A stretch of 64,000 nucleotides of DNA, from NCBI GenBank assembly GCA_038501195.1, contig JBBPUQ010000008.1, forward strand, positions 3,482,501 to 3,546,500. Reading direction: 5' to 3'. Source of the DNA: Nemania diffusa (Eukaryota > Ascomycota > Sordariomycetes > Xylariales > Xylariaceae). This document shows positions 36,064 through 52,727 of this stretch, piece after piece (within the stretch, counting starts at the first letter, position 1; every line of letters begins with the position of its first letter). The position numbers and the translations under genes are program-made. Below the pieces are notes generated by a model, which did no database searches, had not been told where the DNA came from, and saw only the letters and a program-made list of their open reading frames with translations.

Positions 36064-39000
36064 TTTTTAAACGCTTAATTAAAATTGTAGATTTAAAAAA
36101 AAAAATTTTATAAATTATACAAAAAAATCTCTATTAATAAAAAATCTTATTATAGTATATATTAAATATATTTTAATATTTGAAAAAGCTAAAAACAAAC
36201 ATTATTATAAAAATATATTAATAATATTTTTAATAATGCTATAACATTTTAACTTTATATTTAAAGCGTTTTTAAACAGTTATTAAAATTTTCTATTATT
36301 AAACAAATATAATAAAAGCTTTATTGTTATTTATAACAAATATATAATATAATAAAAAAACATATATAATATAATATTTAGTTTATTTAATAATTTATAA
36401 AGTTTTTACAGTAAAAAAAAAATTGTTTAATTTGTTATAATTATTGTTATTATTTAATAAATATAATATTTGTTATTTATATATATTTATAAAATTAATA
36501 ATATTAATAAATCGTTTATAATTAATTATAATTATTAAAAAATTATTTTTTTATTTATAAATAATATTATATATTTTAATGTTTAAAATATTTATACTAA
36601 TAGCTTTTTTTATAGCTTTAATTATTATTACAAAAAAGCTGCATTTTTTTTAAAAAAAAGTTATAATTAATATATATAAACTATTGATTTATTTTTATAA
36701 TAACAAAGATTTTTTGTTTATAATTAAAATATTATTTATAATTATTATTTTATTAATTTTATATAAAAAAATTAATATAATTATTATATTTTATTTTTAA
36801 CTTGTTATTTTTAATTAATATTAATAGCTTATAATAAAAATAAAAAACAATTACTGCAATATTTTTGCTAGCTTTATTTATATAAACTTTTATAAAATTG
36901 TTTAATTTTTTTTAAATATATATAAAAATATATAAATAATTTATTATTATATTGCAGTTATAATAATAAAACTAATTAATATTTATAAAGTTATTGTTTT
37001 TAAATATAATGTTTTAATAAATTTAATAAAGTTGCAATTTTTATATTAAAATTTTTTGTTTATATATAGTTTTAATTAAATTAAAAAAAAAAAATAATTA
37101 AAGTTGTAATATTAAATAAAAAAAAGCTTTAAAAATATTAGCTAAAAATGTTATAATAAAAGCTATAGTAATAATATATAATTAAAAAAACTTGTAAAAA
37201 ATATTATTAATATTATATTTAAACTAATTTGAAATATTATTTAAAATAATAATTAATATATATTTAGTTTTATAAAGTTTTATAGCTAATTGTATAAATG
37301 TTTTAATTATAACTAGTTTTATTATTAAAAAAGATTTGTTTTTAAAAAGTATATATTTTTTATTTATTAAAACAATTAATGATTCTTTGGATTTTTTAAA
37401 ATCGGTTTTATTATTATTAAAAGCTTTTAAAAAAATAATAAATACTTTTTTATAGCTAAAAAAAAGCGTTTTAAAAGTTATATCGTTATTATTATTATCG
37501 ATAATTTTTTTATAATATATAAGTTTAATATTTTAAAAATAAAAATATTTATATTAATATTTTAAAATTTTATAAATTAAAGCATTAATAGTTAATTAAA
37601 TCAATTTTGTTTTAATTAAAAAAAATTTAATAATATTTAATAAAATATTAAACTTATAAATAATTAAGTTAAAAATATATAATAAAATATTTAAATAAAT
37701 ATTTATTAATTTAAAATTATTGTTTATTTTAACTTAAATAATAGCTTTAAATTTATATTTAACTTTAATATAAAGTTTTAATTTTAATAGTTGTTAATTT
37801 AAAATAATATATTAAAATATATTTATAACATTTTTAATATTTATAAATAGCGGTATAAAATATTTAATTAAAACAGCTTTTTAATAAATACTAAACTTTT
37901 AAACTTTATAAACTAATTTTATATTATTAATATTTATTAAATAATTATATTAATAATTTTTTTTTTTAGTTTTTATATTTTTTATAAATAGTTTAAAGTT
38001 TTTATTAATAAAAGTATTAATAATTTATATATATTTATAATATTAATTTAAATTTTACACCATAGCTTTATATTGTTTATAAAACATTATAAATATATAA
38101 ATAACGCTTTTATATTTAAAAGTAAGTTTAAAAATATATAACTTAATAAATTTATTAATTTAATTGTTTAAAAAGTTTAAGTTTATTTAAATAATAATGT
38201 TATAATTAATTTTTATAATATTTAATATAAAGTAAAAAAATAGTAAAAAAAAGAAAAAATATAACAATATATTAAAAAATTTATAAAATTAAAACAAAAA
38301 TATTAAAATATATTAAAGATTTATATTATAAAGTTAAAACAAATAATATTAATATTATAAAATAAATAAATAAATAGCAATAAAAAACAATATAAATAAT
38401 TTTAATAAATTAATATAAAATATATAAAAATTATATTATATTATATATATAATAACTAAATATTTATTTAAATTAATTTAGTTATATATAAAAACTGTTT
38501 TTATTAATATTATTATTTTTATTTTATTACTTTATTTTAAAATTTTGCAATATTAAAAAGTAATATTTATTAAATTTAAAAATAAATTTTGCTATATTTT
38601 TTATAAACAATATATAAAAATATTATTTATTATATTAGTTGTTATATTTTTTTTATTTTATAAAATATTTTAATAAAATCTTTTTGCTTATTTAAAACAT
38701 TTAATATTATAATAAAGCTTCAATTTTATAAAAAATATATTTGCTGTTATTTCTTTTATAATAATTTAGTTAAATAGTTGTTACTTTTTATTAAAAAATT
38801 CGAACTTTTTAAACGTTAAAAAAATATATATAACTAAAATTACTTTATAAATTTATTAATGTTATAAAAAATTAAACTTATAAATTAATTTATTTATTTT
38901 TTTAATTATAATAAATAAACCGGTTTTTTATAAAAAATACTTTTTTAATAATTTATTAAATAAATAGTATTTTTTATATAAATAGAAATAAACTTTATTG

Positions 39001-42000
39001 TTTATTTTAAATTAAATAAAATTATATTAGTTATTATATTAGATTTTAATATTTATAACTATAAAATTAATATTTACTTTTATATTTTTTTAATATAGTA
39101 ATTAATAAAGCTTAAAACTAAAAAATTTTAAAAAGATTTCAAGCAAAAAAAAAAAACTTCTAAATTAAAATTTTAAAATAAATTTGTTAAAACTATATTC
39201 GATTGCTATTAATTTTATATTATTAAAATTATATTATAAAAATAATATTATTTTAATTTATAAAATATTATATTTTATATCAATATAATATTATATAATA
39301 ATTTTGATATTTTAATTTTATTATTTATTACAACTATTTATTTATAAATAATAATTAATAAAGATATTTAAAATTATATTTATTTAAAATTATAAAATTT
39401 TTTAAAATTTAAATATAAATTTAAAATTTTAGTTAAAAATAATTTTTTAAAATATTTTTTAATTATATAAAAATAAAAGCTTAATTATAATAGTTGTTTA
39501 TTATTTAACTATATATATAATATATTTTAATATAAACATATATTTTTTAAAAAATTTATAAATTATTATTAATAAAATATTATAACAATTATATTTTATT
39601 ATTGTTTAAAAAATAGCTATAAATAATATTTAAAAAAATTTAACAATAAAATCTATTATAATAATATAATAAAATATTATTAGTTTTTAAATAAATTTAA
39701 GTTTTTTTAATACTTTATATTAATTTATAATATATTTTAAACATTATAAATAATAACTAATATATTTAAAATTTTATTTAAATAAATTATATATTATAAA
39801 GTTTTATAAATTATAAAATATATATTTAAATTTAAAATAATATTAGTTATTATAAACTATTTTAAAAATATTTTTTTAATAAACTGCTAAAATATATAAA
39901 TATTTTTTACTTTAAAAATAAATAAAATAAAATAGTTTGTTTATATTAAATTTATAAAAAAAAAAAACAGCAAGTTTTTGTTTAATTTTAAAATTAGTTA
40001 AAAAATAAAAATATTATTATAGTTTATTTATTATTTTAATAAATCAAAAATTGTTAATATATTTTTATATAAATTTCTGTTTTTAATATTTATTTATAAT
40101 AATATTTAAAGCTATAATATATTCAAAAATTTTAATAATATTTTTTAATATATTTATATTTAAATTATATAATATTATAATATTTAATAAATTTAAAAAA
40201 ATAAACAATTATAACAGTATATTAAAAATATATTTTATATTTAATTAAAATTAAAAAAAATATATAAATATTATTATTAGTTTTATATTAAATTTTATAA
40301 AATTAACTAATTAAAAATTAAAAATTAATTTAATTAATAATTTTTTTAATAGTTTTATAGTTAATAAAAATAATTATAAATTTATATTTAAAATTGCTTG
40401 TAAATTTATATTAGTTTAAAAACTTTAAGCTTTATAACTTTATAATAAACCTTTATTTAAATAAAAACTTTATTTAAAAATAAAATTAAATAAATAATAT
40501 TAACTAAAATATATTAATTGTTTCAATTATTATTTAAATAAAAAATTATAATATTGTAATTATATTTATAAAAAATATTTAATTTAATAAATAAAAATCG
40601 TTAATAGTTTTAATAAACTAAATATATAATATTAATAAGTTATATTTATAAAATATTAAAAGCTAGCTATTTTTAATCAGTAAAATTAAAAATAACTTTA
40701 GTTATTTATATTTTTTATACTGTTATTATTTTTAATATAATATTATATTTATATTTATTAGCAAATAATATAGTTTTTTAGTTTTATAATAATAAAAGCT
40801 TTTATTAATACTAAAATATAAATTTATAAAAAAAACTAACAAACTTAATATATATTTTTAAAATGGCTAAAGTTATTAATAAAACTAGCTTATATATTGT
40901 TTTAATTTAATTGTTAATAATAATTATATTAAAACTATTTGTTATAAAATTTAAAAAATAAATTATAAACTAACTAATAAAAAATTTAATAAAGCTAAAA
41001 CTAAAACTAATATTTTTAAATATATAGTAATAATATATTATTTATAAAATATTATATAAATTTTAAACTATTATAAAAACTTATTAAAACAACTTTAAAT
41101 ATTTTAAAGTTTTTTAAAAAAATAATTACTATATAATTAATATAATTTAACTAAATAAATAATTAATAAAAAAACTTAAAATAATTTATTATTATTATAT
41201 ATATATAGCTATATAATTTAATAATAATTATACTTTAAATCAATAAAAAATAAACATTAAAAACAATAATTTTATTTAAGAATTATAAATTAATAATTAT
41301 TTTATTTTTATAAATACTATTAATAATATATTATATAATAAAAACAAAATATTTAAATAATATAAAAAGCTTTATAAATATAAATTTGCTATTATTATAT
41401 AATATATTAAAAGTTTTATTAATTAATATTTAATTTTTAATATTAAATATATAAAGCTATATTATAATTACAATTTAGTTTTATTAGCTTTTTATTAAAT
41501 CGACTTATACTATATTTTTTTTGTTTATTTTAATAATATTATATATATATTATATTATATAGTTTTTAAAAAGCTTTTTAAATCAGTTTATAATTTTTAA
41601 TTCATTAGTATATATATAAACACTGTTTATAGTTTATATAAAAAGTATGTTTTTAAAGCGCTAAATTTTTAATAATAAAGCAGTTTTACTTTTTGTTTTA
41701 TATTATTTATAAATTATGTTTTAAACATTTTTTAAACTAGCGTTTTTATTTTATAAAATAAATAATATATTATTTAATAAATTAAATTATAAAATTATTT
41801 AAAATATATTATTAAAATTTAATTATTTAATATTTTTAATAATAGCTGTTATTATTGCTATTAAATTAGCTTTATTTTATAATATTAAAATATAATAATT
41901 ATAACTGAAATTTTCAACAGTTTTAAATTGAGTTTTTTATTAAATATAAATAAATTTATTAATATAATTAATAAAAAATATTATTTTAAATTTTAAAGTT

Positions 42001-45000
42001 GTAAATATTATAGTAATAATATTATTAAAACTAAGTTTAAAAATATAGTTATATTATAATTTATTAATATTAATTAAAAATAAATTAATATATAAAATTG
42101 CTAATATTATAACTATATAAAAAAAAACTATAATATTAACTATAGTAACTATATATTTTTAAATAATATGGTTTATTTTAATAAAATAAATTAATATAAT
42201 AAAGTTATAATATAGTTTTAATATAATTAATTATTTTAAAAAATCGATAACTACAGTATAAATATTTAAAAATATAGTATTTAAAAAAACATTAAGCTTA
42301 AAATCATTAATAATTTATATTATAACTTTAAAAATATTTATTTTAATAAAATTGTCGATTTTGTTTAAAAGCTTAAAAGTTTTTTTAATATATTTAATTA
42401 AAATTATAAAACTACCGATATTATATATTATTTAAAATAAACTTTTAATAATTTTTATATCAAAAATATATTTATATAGCTATTTTTAAACAGTTATAAC
42501 TATAAAACAACTTATATTAAAATATAAAATAATAAATTTATTATTTATTAAAATATTAATTTAAAAATAAATATATAAAATAAAATATTTAGTTTTATTA
42601 ACTAAAGCATTATTAAAGCTAGCTAATATTATATTAAAAATGTTATTAATTAAAAATGCTTTGTTTTTATTAAGCTAAAATTAAAAATTTATATTAGCAA
42701 CAATTATATTTAAGCTTAAAATGATTATAATATAAAGCTATATAATATAATATAAAAAAAACACAGTTTAATTATTAAACTAATAGCTATAGCTACAATA
42801 TTATAAACTTATAAATTTTTAATTAAATATTATAAATATATTTTTAATTGTTATATTATAAAAACTAAATAAATAAAAATTTCTTTTTTGCTTTTTTTGT
42901 TAACTTTGTTAACTATAATATATTTTTAAACAACAAACTTTTATTTTTTATATTTTAAATTATATTTATTAATAATAACTAAAATTTCGTTTTATATTTT
43001 AAAATATATACTATTAAATATTTAACAAAATTTAATTTATATATAAAAAAATTAATAGTAAAAATACTAAATATAATAAAATCTTTTATTATAACTACAA
43101 CTATAGTTGTTACTACTATATATAATATAATAACTTTTTCGATTAAATTAATATAAATTATAGTTAAAATTATTATTATTAAAAAATCTGCTATAATTAT
43201 TATTAAAACATTTATTTTATTGTTAATAAAAGTTATAAAATTTATATTTTTATAAATATTTATAAAAGCTATTAAAGCAATAGTTTTTTTAATTTATATT
43301 TTTATTAATAAAAAAAACTAAGTTTGTTAATAGTGTTAAAACTGTTAATATTAATATATTAATAACTTAAAAAATTAACTAAAAAATTAAATTAAAAATA
43401 TAAGCTATTAAAATTAATATTTTATTATAGTTTAAAAGTGCTATATAATATATTTTCTACTTGTTTTTTAAATATATTAAAAAAACGTTTAAAATAATAT
43501 AATTTATAAATTTATTATAAATTAAACTTTAATAATAAAACTATAGTTATAACAATTTTAAATTATAAATATAGTTTAAATTTATATTAAAACATTAACT
43601 AAAATTTTCTTTTTAATATAAAAGGTTTTTAAAACTATTTGTAATATTTTTATAATATTTTATTTATATTGCTTTTTTAATTTATATAAAACAAATATTT
43701 TTTTTTTTAAATTTTTATTTTTTTTTGATTTTTTTTTGTTTTTTTACTACTTGCTATAACATTGCAAAAAATTTTTATTAAAATTTATTTTTTTAATAAA
43801 AAGTAAAACTAATAATATTTTAATTATAAAATATTTATTAAAAAAAATAACAATAAAAAGTTTTAAATTTAAAATGTTTTTAATATAAAGCTTTGTTTTT
43901 AATATATTATTAAAATATATATAGTAAAAGTTTTTAAAATATTATAATAAATCGATTTGTTTTAATTAAGCTTTATTATTAATTTTTTTAAAAAAAAGTT
44001 TTTTTTTTAGTTTTATATTTATAAAATTTATAATAAAAATATATTTACTTTTAATTATTATATTAATAAACTTTTTAAACTTTATTTTTTTAAACTTTTT
44101 AAAATATTATTAATTTAATATAATATTTAAAATAACTTTTAATTATTTTATATTTAATTTTAATAATAAAAATTTAAATATTACTTAGTTATATTTAATA
44201 ATAAAAAATACTTATATAAAAAATTTACAAATATTTTTAATATTAATTATTTTTAATATTATTTTATAAACTTTTTAACAATATAAAAGTTTGTTATTAA
44301 AGTTTAATAAAAATAAAATTTATATATCGATTAATTAAAACTTTTTTTATATTAAGTTTTTATAAATAATATTTATTTATATTTTTATATTTATATTTAT
44401 TATTATTTATTTTTATAGCTTTTTATTATATAATTTAAAAATAGTTAAAGTTTTAAATAATTTGTTTATATTAAATGTTTAAAAATTTTTAATTAAAATA
44501 AATTAAATATATTATTTTATTTTAATTTGTTTTTTAGGTTTTTTTTAATATTAAATTAAACAATTTTAATATTTTATATTTTTTAAAAATATTTTAATAC
44601 TAATAATTAAGTTTTATATATTTTTTAATTATTTGTTATTTATATATTATAATGTTTTTTTCAGCAATTTTTAATTAAATGTTTAAGTTTATTATAATAA
44701 AAACAAAAAAATAGTTTATTTATTTTTATATATTATAATTTGCTGTAGTTTTTGTTTTATTAATAATTTTTTTATTTATATAATTAATACTTAATTTAAA
44801 TTAATTTATTAAATTAAATATTATTAATATATAATTGTTTAAACATAAGTTTAAATAGTTTGTTTATTTATTATATACTTTATAGTTTTTTTGTTTTATA
44901 TAATATTGTTATTATATTATTTAATAAGATTTATTGCTAAATAAACAACTTTTTAATATTTTTTTATAGTTTGTATTAATAATTAAATGTTAATTTAAAA

Positions 45001-48000
45001 TTATTGTTTGATTAATTTTTGTTTTTTAGTTTATATATTAAAATTTATTATTTTAAAAAAAAAGTTTTAAAAGTTTTATTTTTGCTTTAATAAATTTTTA
45101 TAAGCTATATTTAAAAAATATGCTTAAACAGTTTAAAGTTTATGTTTTTTTTTTAATAAATTTTTAAATTTTTTTTAAAATAGTTTATATTTTTAGTTTT
45201 AAATATTTTAAAATTTTATAATATAATTATTAATTAATTAAAATATTTTATAATGTTTAGTTTAATATTTAAATAATTTATATTAAGTTGTTATATTTTA
45301 ATTTTTATTAGTTATTTTTTTTAATTATAGCAATTTAATTTTTTATTTTAGTTGTAGTAATTTTTTAATTAAACTTTTTATAATTATAAATTAAATATTT
45401 AATATTATTTTTTATTATTAATTAAATAGTTTTTAAATTAAATAATTTAATTAATTATATATTTAATTATATGTTTTAGTTTATTAGTTATATTATTTAA
45501 AGTAGTATTTTTTTAACAAATAATTATTAAATAATAATTAATAGTTTTATAAAAGCTTGTTTTTGTAAAAACAAAATGTTTTTAAATTAAAGTATTAAAT
45601 TTTGTTAGTTTTTTAAAAACGTGTTTTTGTTAAACAAGTTTTTTTTTAATTTATTATAGTTAATATTTAATTATATAATAATTTATAACTTAATTATTTT
45701 ATTTTTTAGTTTATTAGCTATTATGTTGTAATATTTAATATAAAAATAAAAAAGTATAAAAGTTATAGTATATAATATAAATGTAGTTGTTTTATAAAAT
45801 AATTGTTAATTTTAAAAAGTAGTTGTAATAAATGACTTTTATTTAAAAATTAATTCTATATATTATGTTTTTTTAAATATTAATTAATTAATACTTAGTT
45901 TATATTTGTTATATATATAGTATAATATAGTATAGTAATAATTGCTTTTTTATAAATATATTATTTATAAATAATTTAAAAAAATCGTTAGCTATAATAG
46001 CTTTAATTACTAAAGCAATTTTAATAATTTATTGTTATATATTAAAAGTTGAAATATTATTATTAAAACTAAGTTTAAACTAAATTATAATAAAAATAAA
46101 AGAAATTACTATTGTAAAAATAACAATAGTTTAAAAAATAACTATTTTATTAAAAATAATAAATAATAACAAAATATTAACTATTTTAAAAATAACTATT
46201 TGTTTTAATATAATAAAATTAATTAAATTAAATAAAAATAAAAAAGTTGAAATAAAAAATAATATTTTAATAAAAAAAAATCAAATATTATAATTATAGC
46301 TTTTTTATTATAATTAAATAATTTTTTATATATAATATTAACTTTTATTAATATTAATAATAAATAGTTTTTTATAAAAAATTTATAAATTATTAATATT
46401 AATAAATATATTTTAGTTTTATTAGTTGTTTAATTAATAAAATATTTAAATAAAAGTTTTGAAATTTTATATTTAAAATATTTTATAGTTATAAACTTTA
46501 ATAAATAATAAAAATAGTAAAATTAAAATTTAAAGCTAAAAATATATATAAAAATATTTTATTTTAACTTTTAAACTTAAAAAAAGCTTATATTAATATA
46601 TAAAAACGCAATAATATAATAATAAAAATAATAATTATATAAATTATTTTAAATTTAAGTTATAAAATTAAATAAGCTATAAAATTAAATATAATATTAA
46701 TTATAATTAAATAGTTTTTAGTAAAAAAAAACTAAAAAAACTATAAAAAAAAATTAAAAAAAAAAAACAAAATTAAAAGCTTTTATAAAAAAAAAGTAAA
46801 AATTAAATATTAATATATTAAAAAATAGTTTAAAGTTATTAAAATTAAATTTAAAAAATAATTTAAATTAATAATATTATTATAAATAAATATTTAAAAT
46901 TTAAAATTGTAGTAAACTATTGCAATTTTATTTTTATAAAAAAAATCAAAAAGTTTAAAAATGTAAAAAGTTTAAACAAATAAATTTAAAAAAATTCGTA
47001 AAAAAATTTATAATAAAAGTAAAACTATAAAATTTGTTGAATAAACAAATAAAAAATTGTATTATTTAACAATATTAAAAAAAATAATTTTGTATTTTTT
47101 ATTTATAATAAAAAAACAAATCGTTTTTTAATAATGTTAATAATTTATTAATAAATTAGCAATTATTATAAAATAAAATAAAAAATATAAAAAGTTATTA
47201 ATAAAATAAACTTTTTTAATATATTTAATAATTTATATAAATAAATAAATATATAAATATTTTATAAATAATTTTTAAATTTATATAATAATTTTAAAAC
47301 ATAAAGTTTAAATTTAATATATATAATAATTTATATAAACTATTAACTTTTATGTTTATTTTATTAATTATAAACTAAGATTTATATATTTTATTATAAT
47401 ATAATTTTGCGATTTTTATTAATTTATAAAAACTATAATTTTTAAAATAATTTATTTTAAAAAATTTATTTTATAAAATTTACTTTAAAAAAACTTTAGT
47501 TAAATTTTATAACTTTATTTACAATTTTATTTATAGTTTTATATATTTATATATTTTATATATTATATATATACAATTTATTTTTTTTTTATTTTTTATT
47601 TATTTTAAAGTTTTTAATTAATAAAATTATTTAATTAATTTTTATATTTTTTACAATTGTAATATTATTTAAAAACTATTTTTTTATTTATTAAAGTTAT
47701 AAATTAATTAATATTAGTTTAACTATTTAATTAAATTAAGTAGTTTTATTATATAATTAAATAAATAACTTTATTTATTGCTATTTTAAACCGCTTTATA
47801 TATATATAAATAAGTAATTCTTTTATAAAAGAATTTTTAACTTTTTTTTTTTTTTTTTTATAGATTTTTTATATAATATAGCATTATTTATTTAAAGCTT
47901 TGTTTTTTTTATAAGTTTTATATAAGAATTTATAAATTATTTATATTTATAACATATAAAAACTGCTTTTAAATATTTTTTATAAAAAAATTAAACTATA

Positions 48001-48390
48001 ATTAATTATTGCAATAAAATTAATATTTAAAAAATATGTTATATTTAAACAATAAACAAAAAAATAAATTAATTTAACATGTAATAAATTGTAATTATTT
48101 ATAATTATAAATAATAAATAGCTTTTTTTAATGTTTTATATAAAAACTAATATTTAAATATATTTTAAAAAATTTAGCTAAAATGTTTTAATTATTATAA
48201 AAGTGAAAAATAATAATAAATTAATTATTTTAGCTTTTTTAATAAAAAAGTTTTAAAATTAAATATAAAACTTTTTTTTTATTTATAAATATTATGTTTT
48301 AAATTAAAAAAACTTTTTTTAAAAAACTAATTATTTATTAAAAAAATATACTATTAAACTATATAAGTTTAATAAAATCGCTTTTTTTTT

Positions 48391-48620
48391 TATTAATACA
48401 AACAAGTATAAAAGTTTTAAAAAATAGGTTTTTTAAAACTACTTTATATCTATCTCTAGCACTAGTTTTATTTAAAACTACTTTATATTAATAAATTAAA
48501 TAAATGAAAAAAGCTTTTAAGTTTTCTTTTTTAACTTAACTTTATAAATCTACTTTTTTGAATTATTATTATATTTTTATAAACTTAAATATAAACACTA
48601 CTTATAGTAAACTTTACTAT
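48391..48620 (-). repeat. Dispersed repeat R, copy 1 (least mutated, inverted)
   Basis: Read on the minus strand it runs from TAGTAAAGTTTACTATAAGT to ACTTGTTTGTATTAATA, 230 bp. It contains a duplicated ATAAAGTAGTTTTAAA motif separated by ACTAGTGCTAGAGATAG. G and C at ACTAGTGCTAGAGATAGA are A or T in the 60.6-kb copy, so this one is closest to the ancestor. It could be a solo LTR or a MITE. Confidence 0.75.
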
Positions 48621-51600
48621 TTATTTTTATTATTTAACTATAAAAAAAAACCTAGCTTAAATTTAATAAATTAATTAATAAAAATATTTTTATTAATTTA
48701 ATTAAACATTTTAACATTTTATTTTAAAAAATAAAAGTTAAGTTTTTAATAATAATAATATATTAATAATAAATTAAAAATTTATATAATTTAGTTATAT
48801 TGTTTATTTAATATATAAAAACTTTTGTTAATTAAATTAAAAAATTTAACAAAATTATAATTAATAAAAAAAAATAACTAAGTTATTTAATAAAAAACAA
48901 TAAAAAAAAACTTACTTTTGATTTTTATTTTAAATAAATTATTAACTATTATTAAATATAACTATATTTAAAAACTATTAAATAAAATTAATTAATATAT
49001 TATTAATTTATTTTTTTATAAAAGTAATATTTTAAATTTTATTTAAACAAATAAAAAATTTTATAAATTAATTAAAATATTTATATTTATTTTTTATAAT
49101 AATAAAAATAAAAGCAATATTAAATTTAAAATATAATTATATATTATAAAAAGTTAATTAATTATTAACAAAAATTAATTTATTAATAATATTATAAAAA
49201 TAATTAATATTAAAACTTATATTAATAATAAAATTATTAAATATTTATTTTTATATTTAATTAAAAGCTATTTTAATTAATTAATTATTATTAAAATATT
49301 TTTTAATTATTTTAAAAAAAGTTATAAAAATATAAATATTAACAAAAAGTTTAAATTAAAATAAAAGTTTTTTAATTTTAAAATTAATTTTTTTTAATTA
49401 AATAAAAAAACTAAATTAAAAAAAATAAAAATAAAAAAAACACTTTAAAAATAAATTATTTAATAAATTATTAAATATTTTTTTTAATTAATATATTAAA
49501 CTTTATATTTAATTAATTTATTAAATATATATAAATAATAAAAAATATAATATTAAATATAAAATTAATTAATTGATTTTTTTTAATAATATTAACAAAT
49601 TTAATTAATAAATTATATATAATAATATTAATAATACGTTAAAAAATATTATTAATAATAAAAACAATAATATTAAAACTAATAATAACAATATTAAAGT
49701 TTTAATAATTTAAAATTATAATATTTTAAATAATTTTAAATTATTAAAGCTAATAAAAAAAAGCAAATATTTTAATTGCTAATAAAAAAAACATGTTTTA
49801 AAAAACTAGTTTTTAAATAATATTAAAAAAAAAACATATTTATAAAATATTATAACTATATTTATTAATTTTTATAATAAAATAAAAGTTTTAAAAAATA
49901 TTACTATAAAAAAAAATAAAAAAAAACAAAACATTAAAAAAGTAACTTTAAATAAATTAAACTTTTATTTAAAGAAAATATTATAAAAAAACTATATAAA
50001 TAATAAACTAAACTTAATAAATAAATATTTAAAAAAACGACTTTTATTATATATATATATTATAAGCAGTAATAAATTTTTATTAATTATTAAAGATTTT
50101 TTTAAAAATATAAAAACAAGTATATATATAAATATAAATATATTATTTATAAAAAAAATTATAAAAATATTAAACTTTTTTATAATTATTTAATTTTATT
50201 TTTAATTAATTTTTAAATATAATAACAAAAAAACTTAAAATATTAAAATTATTTTATTAATATTTTTATAAATATAAAAAAAAAATTAAAAATATATTTT
50301 TAATAATAATATTTTTTTAAATTTATAAAATAATTATTAAAAAGCTTTAGTTTTAAAAATATAAACTAATATTTTTATTTAATTATTTTTTTAATTAATA
50401 TTTTAATTATAATTTAAATATAAATTAAATAAAAATATAACTTATAAATTTTAAATATTAATTAAATATTAACTGTTAAAATATAAAGTTTTTTTTTTTA
50501 AAAAAAAAAACAACTATATTAATAAAAAAATATTATTAAAAATTAAATAATACTTTAAATTTTAATTATTAAATAGTTTAATTTTATTAAAAAAAATATT
50601 GTTAAAATATAATATAATTTAAATAATAATTTGATTTTTTTTATAAAATTAAAAAAAAAAAACTTTTATATAAAAACTTTATAAATAATTTTTAAAAAAT
50701 ATTATAATTTATTATATATATTTAATAAAATAAACTTTAATATTTTTTTATTTTATTAATTTAAAATAAATTATAAAATAAAGTTTTTTAAAAATAAAAC
50801 TTTTAATAATTTTTAATATAGTTTTTTATATAAAATATTATTAAATAAATTAAAAACAATTTATAAATATTTATTTAATAATTTATAAAAAGAATTTATT
50901 AAATTTAATAATATATTTTATATTTTTTTAATATTATTTATAAAAAAATTAAAAAAAAAGTTAAAATTTTATATAAATTATTAAAAATTTAATAAATTAA
51001 TAAAAAAAACTAATATTTTTTACTTTTAATTAAAAAAACACTGTTATAGCTTTTTAAAATTAATATATTTATTAAATTAAGTATAAAACAAATATTTAAT
51101 TAAATATATATAAAACTTAAATAAAAAGATTTAATAATTTTTTATATATATTATAAATTTTTTAAATATAAAATATTTTTATTTAATTTAATTAATAGTT
51201 TTATTATATTTTAATAATATATTAATAATATATTATTTAACTATTTAAATAATTTTTATAATATATATATAAATAATATTTTTATTTATTTAATTAATTT
51301 ATAAAAGTATTAAAAATATATATAGTTAATATTATAACAATTATATATTATTAAATTTTAAATAAATTTAAAAAAGTTTAAATTTTATATTATAAAAATT
51401 AAAATTTTAAAATATATTATTAATATAAACAATATTTAAATTAATTTAGTTAAAATAAAAATAATAAAAAATTAAAATCTTTTTATAACTATAAAAAATA
51501 TATAGTTTTTTTTTAAATTTTATAATTTTAATAAAAAATTTATAAAAAACTATAATTAAATTATTAAATTTATAATATAATTAATAATAAAAAAATAACT

Positions 51601-52538
51601 TTTTTATAAATTAATAAATATAATTAAATATTTTTACAATTAAAAAAAGCTTTTATATTTTATTTAATATTATAATATTTATAATAAATATAATATTAAT
51701 AATAAGTTTAAAAATTAAATAATATTATATATTTTAAAAAAAAACTACAGTTGAAAAAACTAAAAAACAAATTTAACTTTTTTAATTATATTAATATATT
51801 TATATAAATGTTTTTTTATTTATTATTTTTATGTTTTTATATTTATTATTTTATTTAATTTTTAATAAATAATAAAATTTATTTAATTATTTTAATTATT
51901 TATTAGTTATATTATATATATTAATTATTTTTAAAATTTATTTATTTAAATATAAATATAATTTATAATAATTTCTTTTATATAAAAAAATTTTAATTTA
52001 AGTTTTTATTATAATAAATATTTAAACTATAAATTTTTTATAAATTAATATTTTTAAATAATAAAAAAATATTTTTAATATATATAATTAATTTATATAT
52101 AACAGTTTTTAATTTTTATTATTTTTTTATTATATTAATAATTAATTTAATAAAATTATTAACTTTTATATAATATTATATATATATTTAAAAAAAAATT
52201 TATTTTTTATATATATAATATTTTTTTTTTATATTAACTTTATTATTATTAAAATATTTTTTTACAAATGTTTTTTTTTATGTTATTTTTTTTTATTTTA
52301 ATAATATTATTAAAAAACTTTTTATATTAAAGTTTTAATTATAAAATTTTTATATATATATTAAAAAGTTTTTTAAAATATTTATTAAATATTATTAATT
52401 ATTATAATTTTATATTTTTTTAAATTATTTTATAATAAAGCTTATTTAATTTAATATATAATAATAAAACTTTTTTTTTTTTTTTTTTTTTTTTTATATT
52501 TAAAATTTACAACTTTTTTTTTAAATGTTTAAAATTTT
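48621..52538. other. AT-converted sequence, A-rich plus strand
   Basis: This stretch is stop-filled AT-rich DNA, visibly richer in A than T on the plus strand. A T25 run lies at 52,471-52,495. No gene or further repeat copy was recognised. Confidence 0.5.
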
Positions 52539-52727
52539 TAATAAAGTTTATTATAAATAGTATTTATATTTAAGTTTATAAAAATATAATATAAATTAAA
52601 AAAAGTAAATTTATAAAGTTAAATCAAAAAAAAAAAGTTAAAAGCTTTTTTTATTTATTTAATTTATTAATATAAAGTAGTTTTAAAAAACTTATTTTTT
52701 AAAACTTTTATATTTGTTTATATTAAA
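52539..52727 (+). repeat. Dispersed repeat R, copy 2 (internal deletion)
   Basis: It starts TAATAAAGTTTATTATAAAT and ends near TGTTTATATTAAAT. Compared with the other two copies it lacks about 35 bp, exactly one of the two ATAAAGTAGTTTTAAA motifs plus the spacer. That fits a deletion between short direct repeats. Confidence 0.72.

Larger units (their letters stand above)
35448..48390. other. AT-converted sequence, no gene or readable element
   Basis: About 13 kb of AT-rich DNA with stops in all frames. Few G+C-richer islands remain (for example near 37,390 and 38,055) and none contains a motif. By eye I found no further LTR pair. It presumably consists of more RIP-mutated repeats, but that is inference. 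Confidence 0.5.
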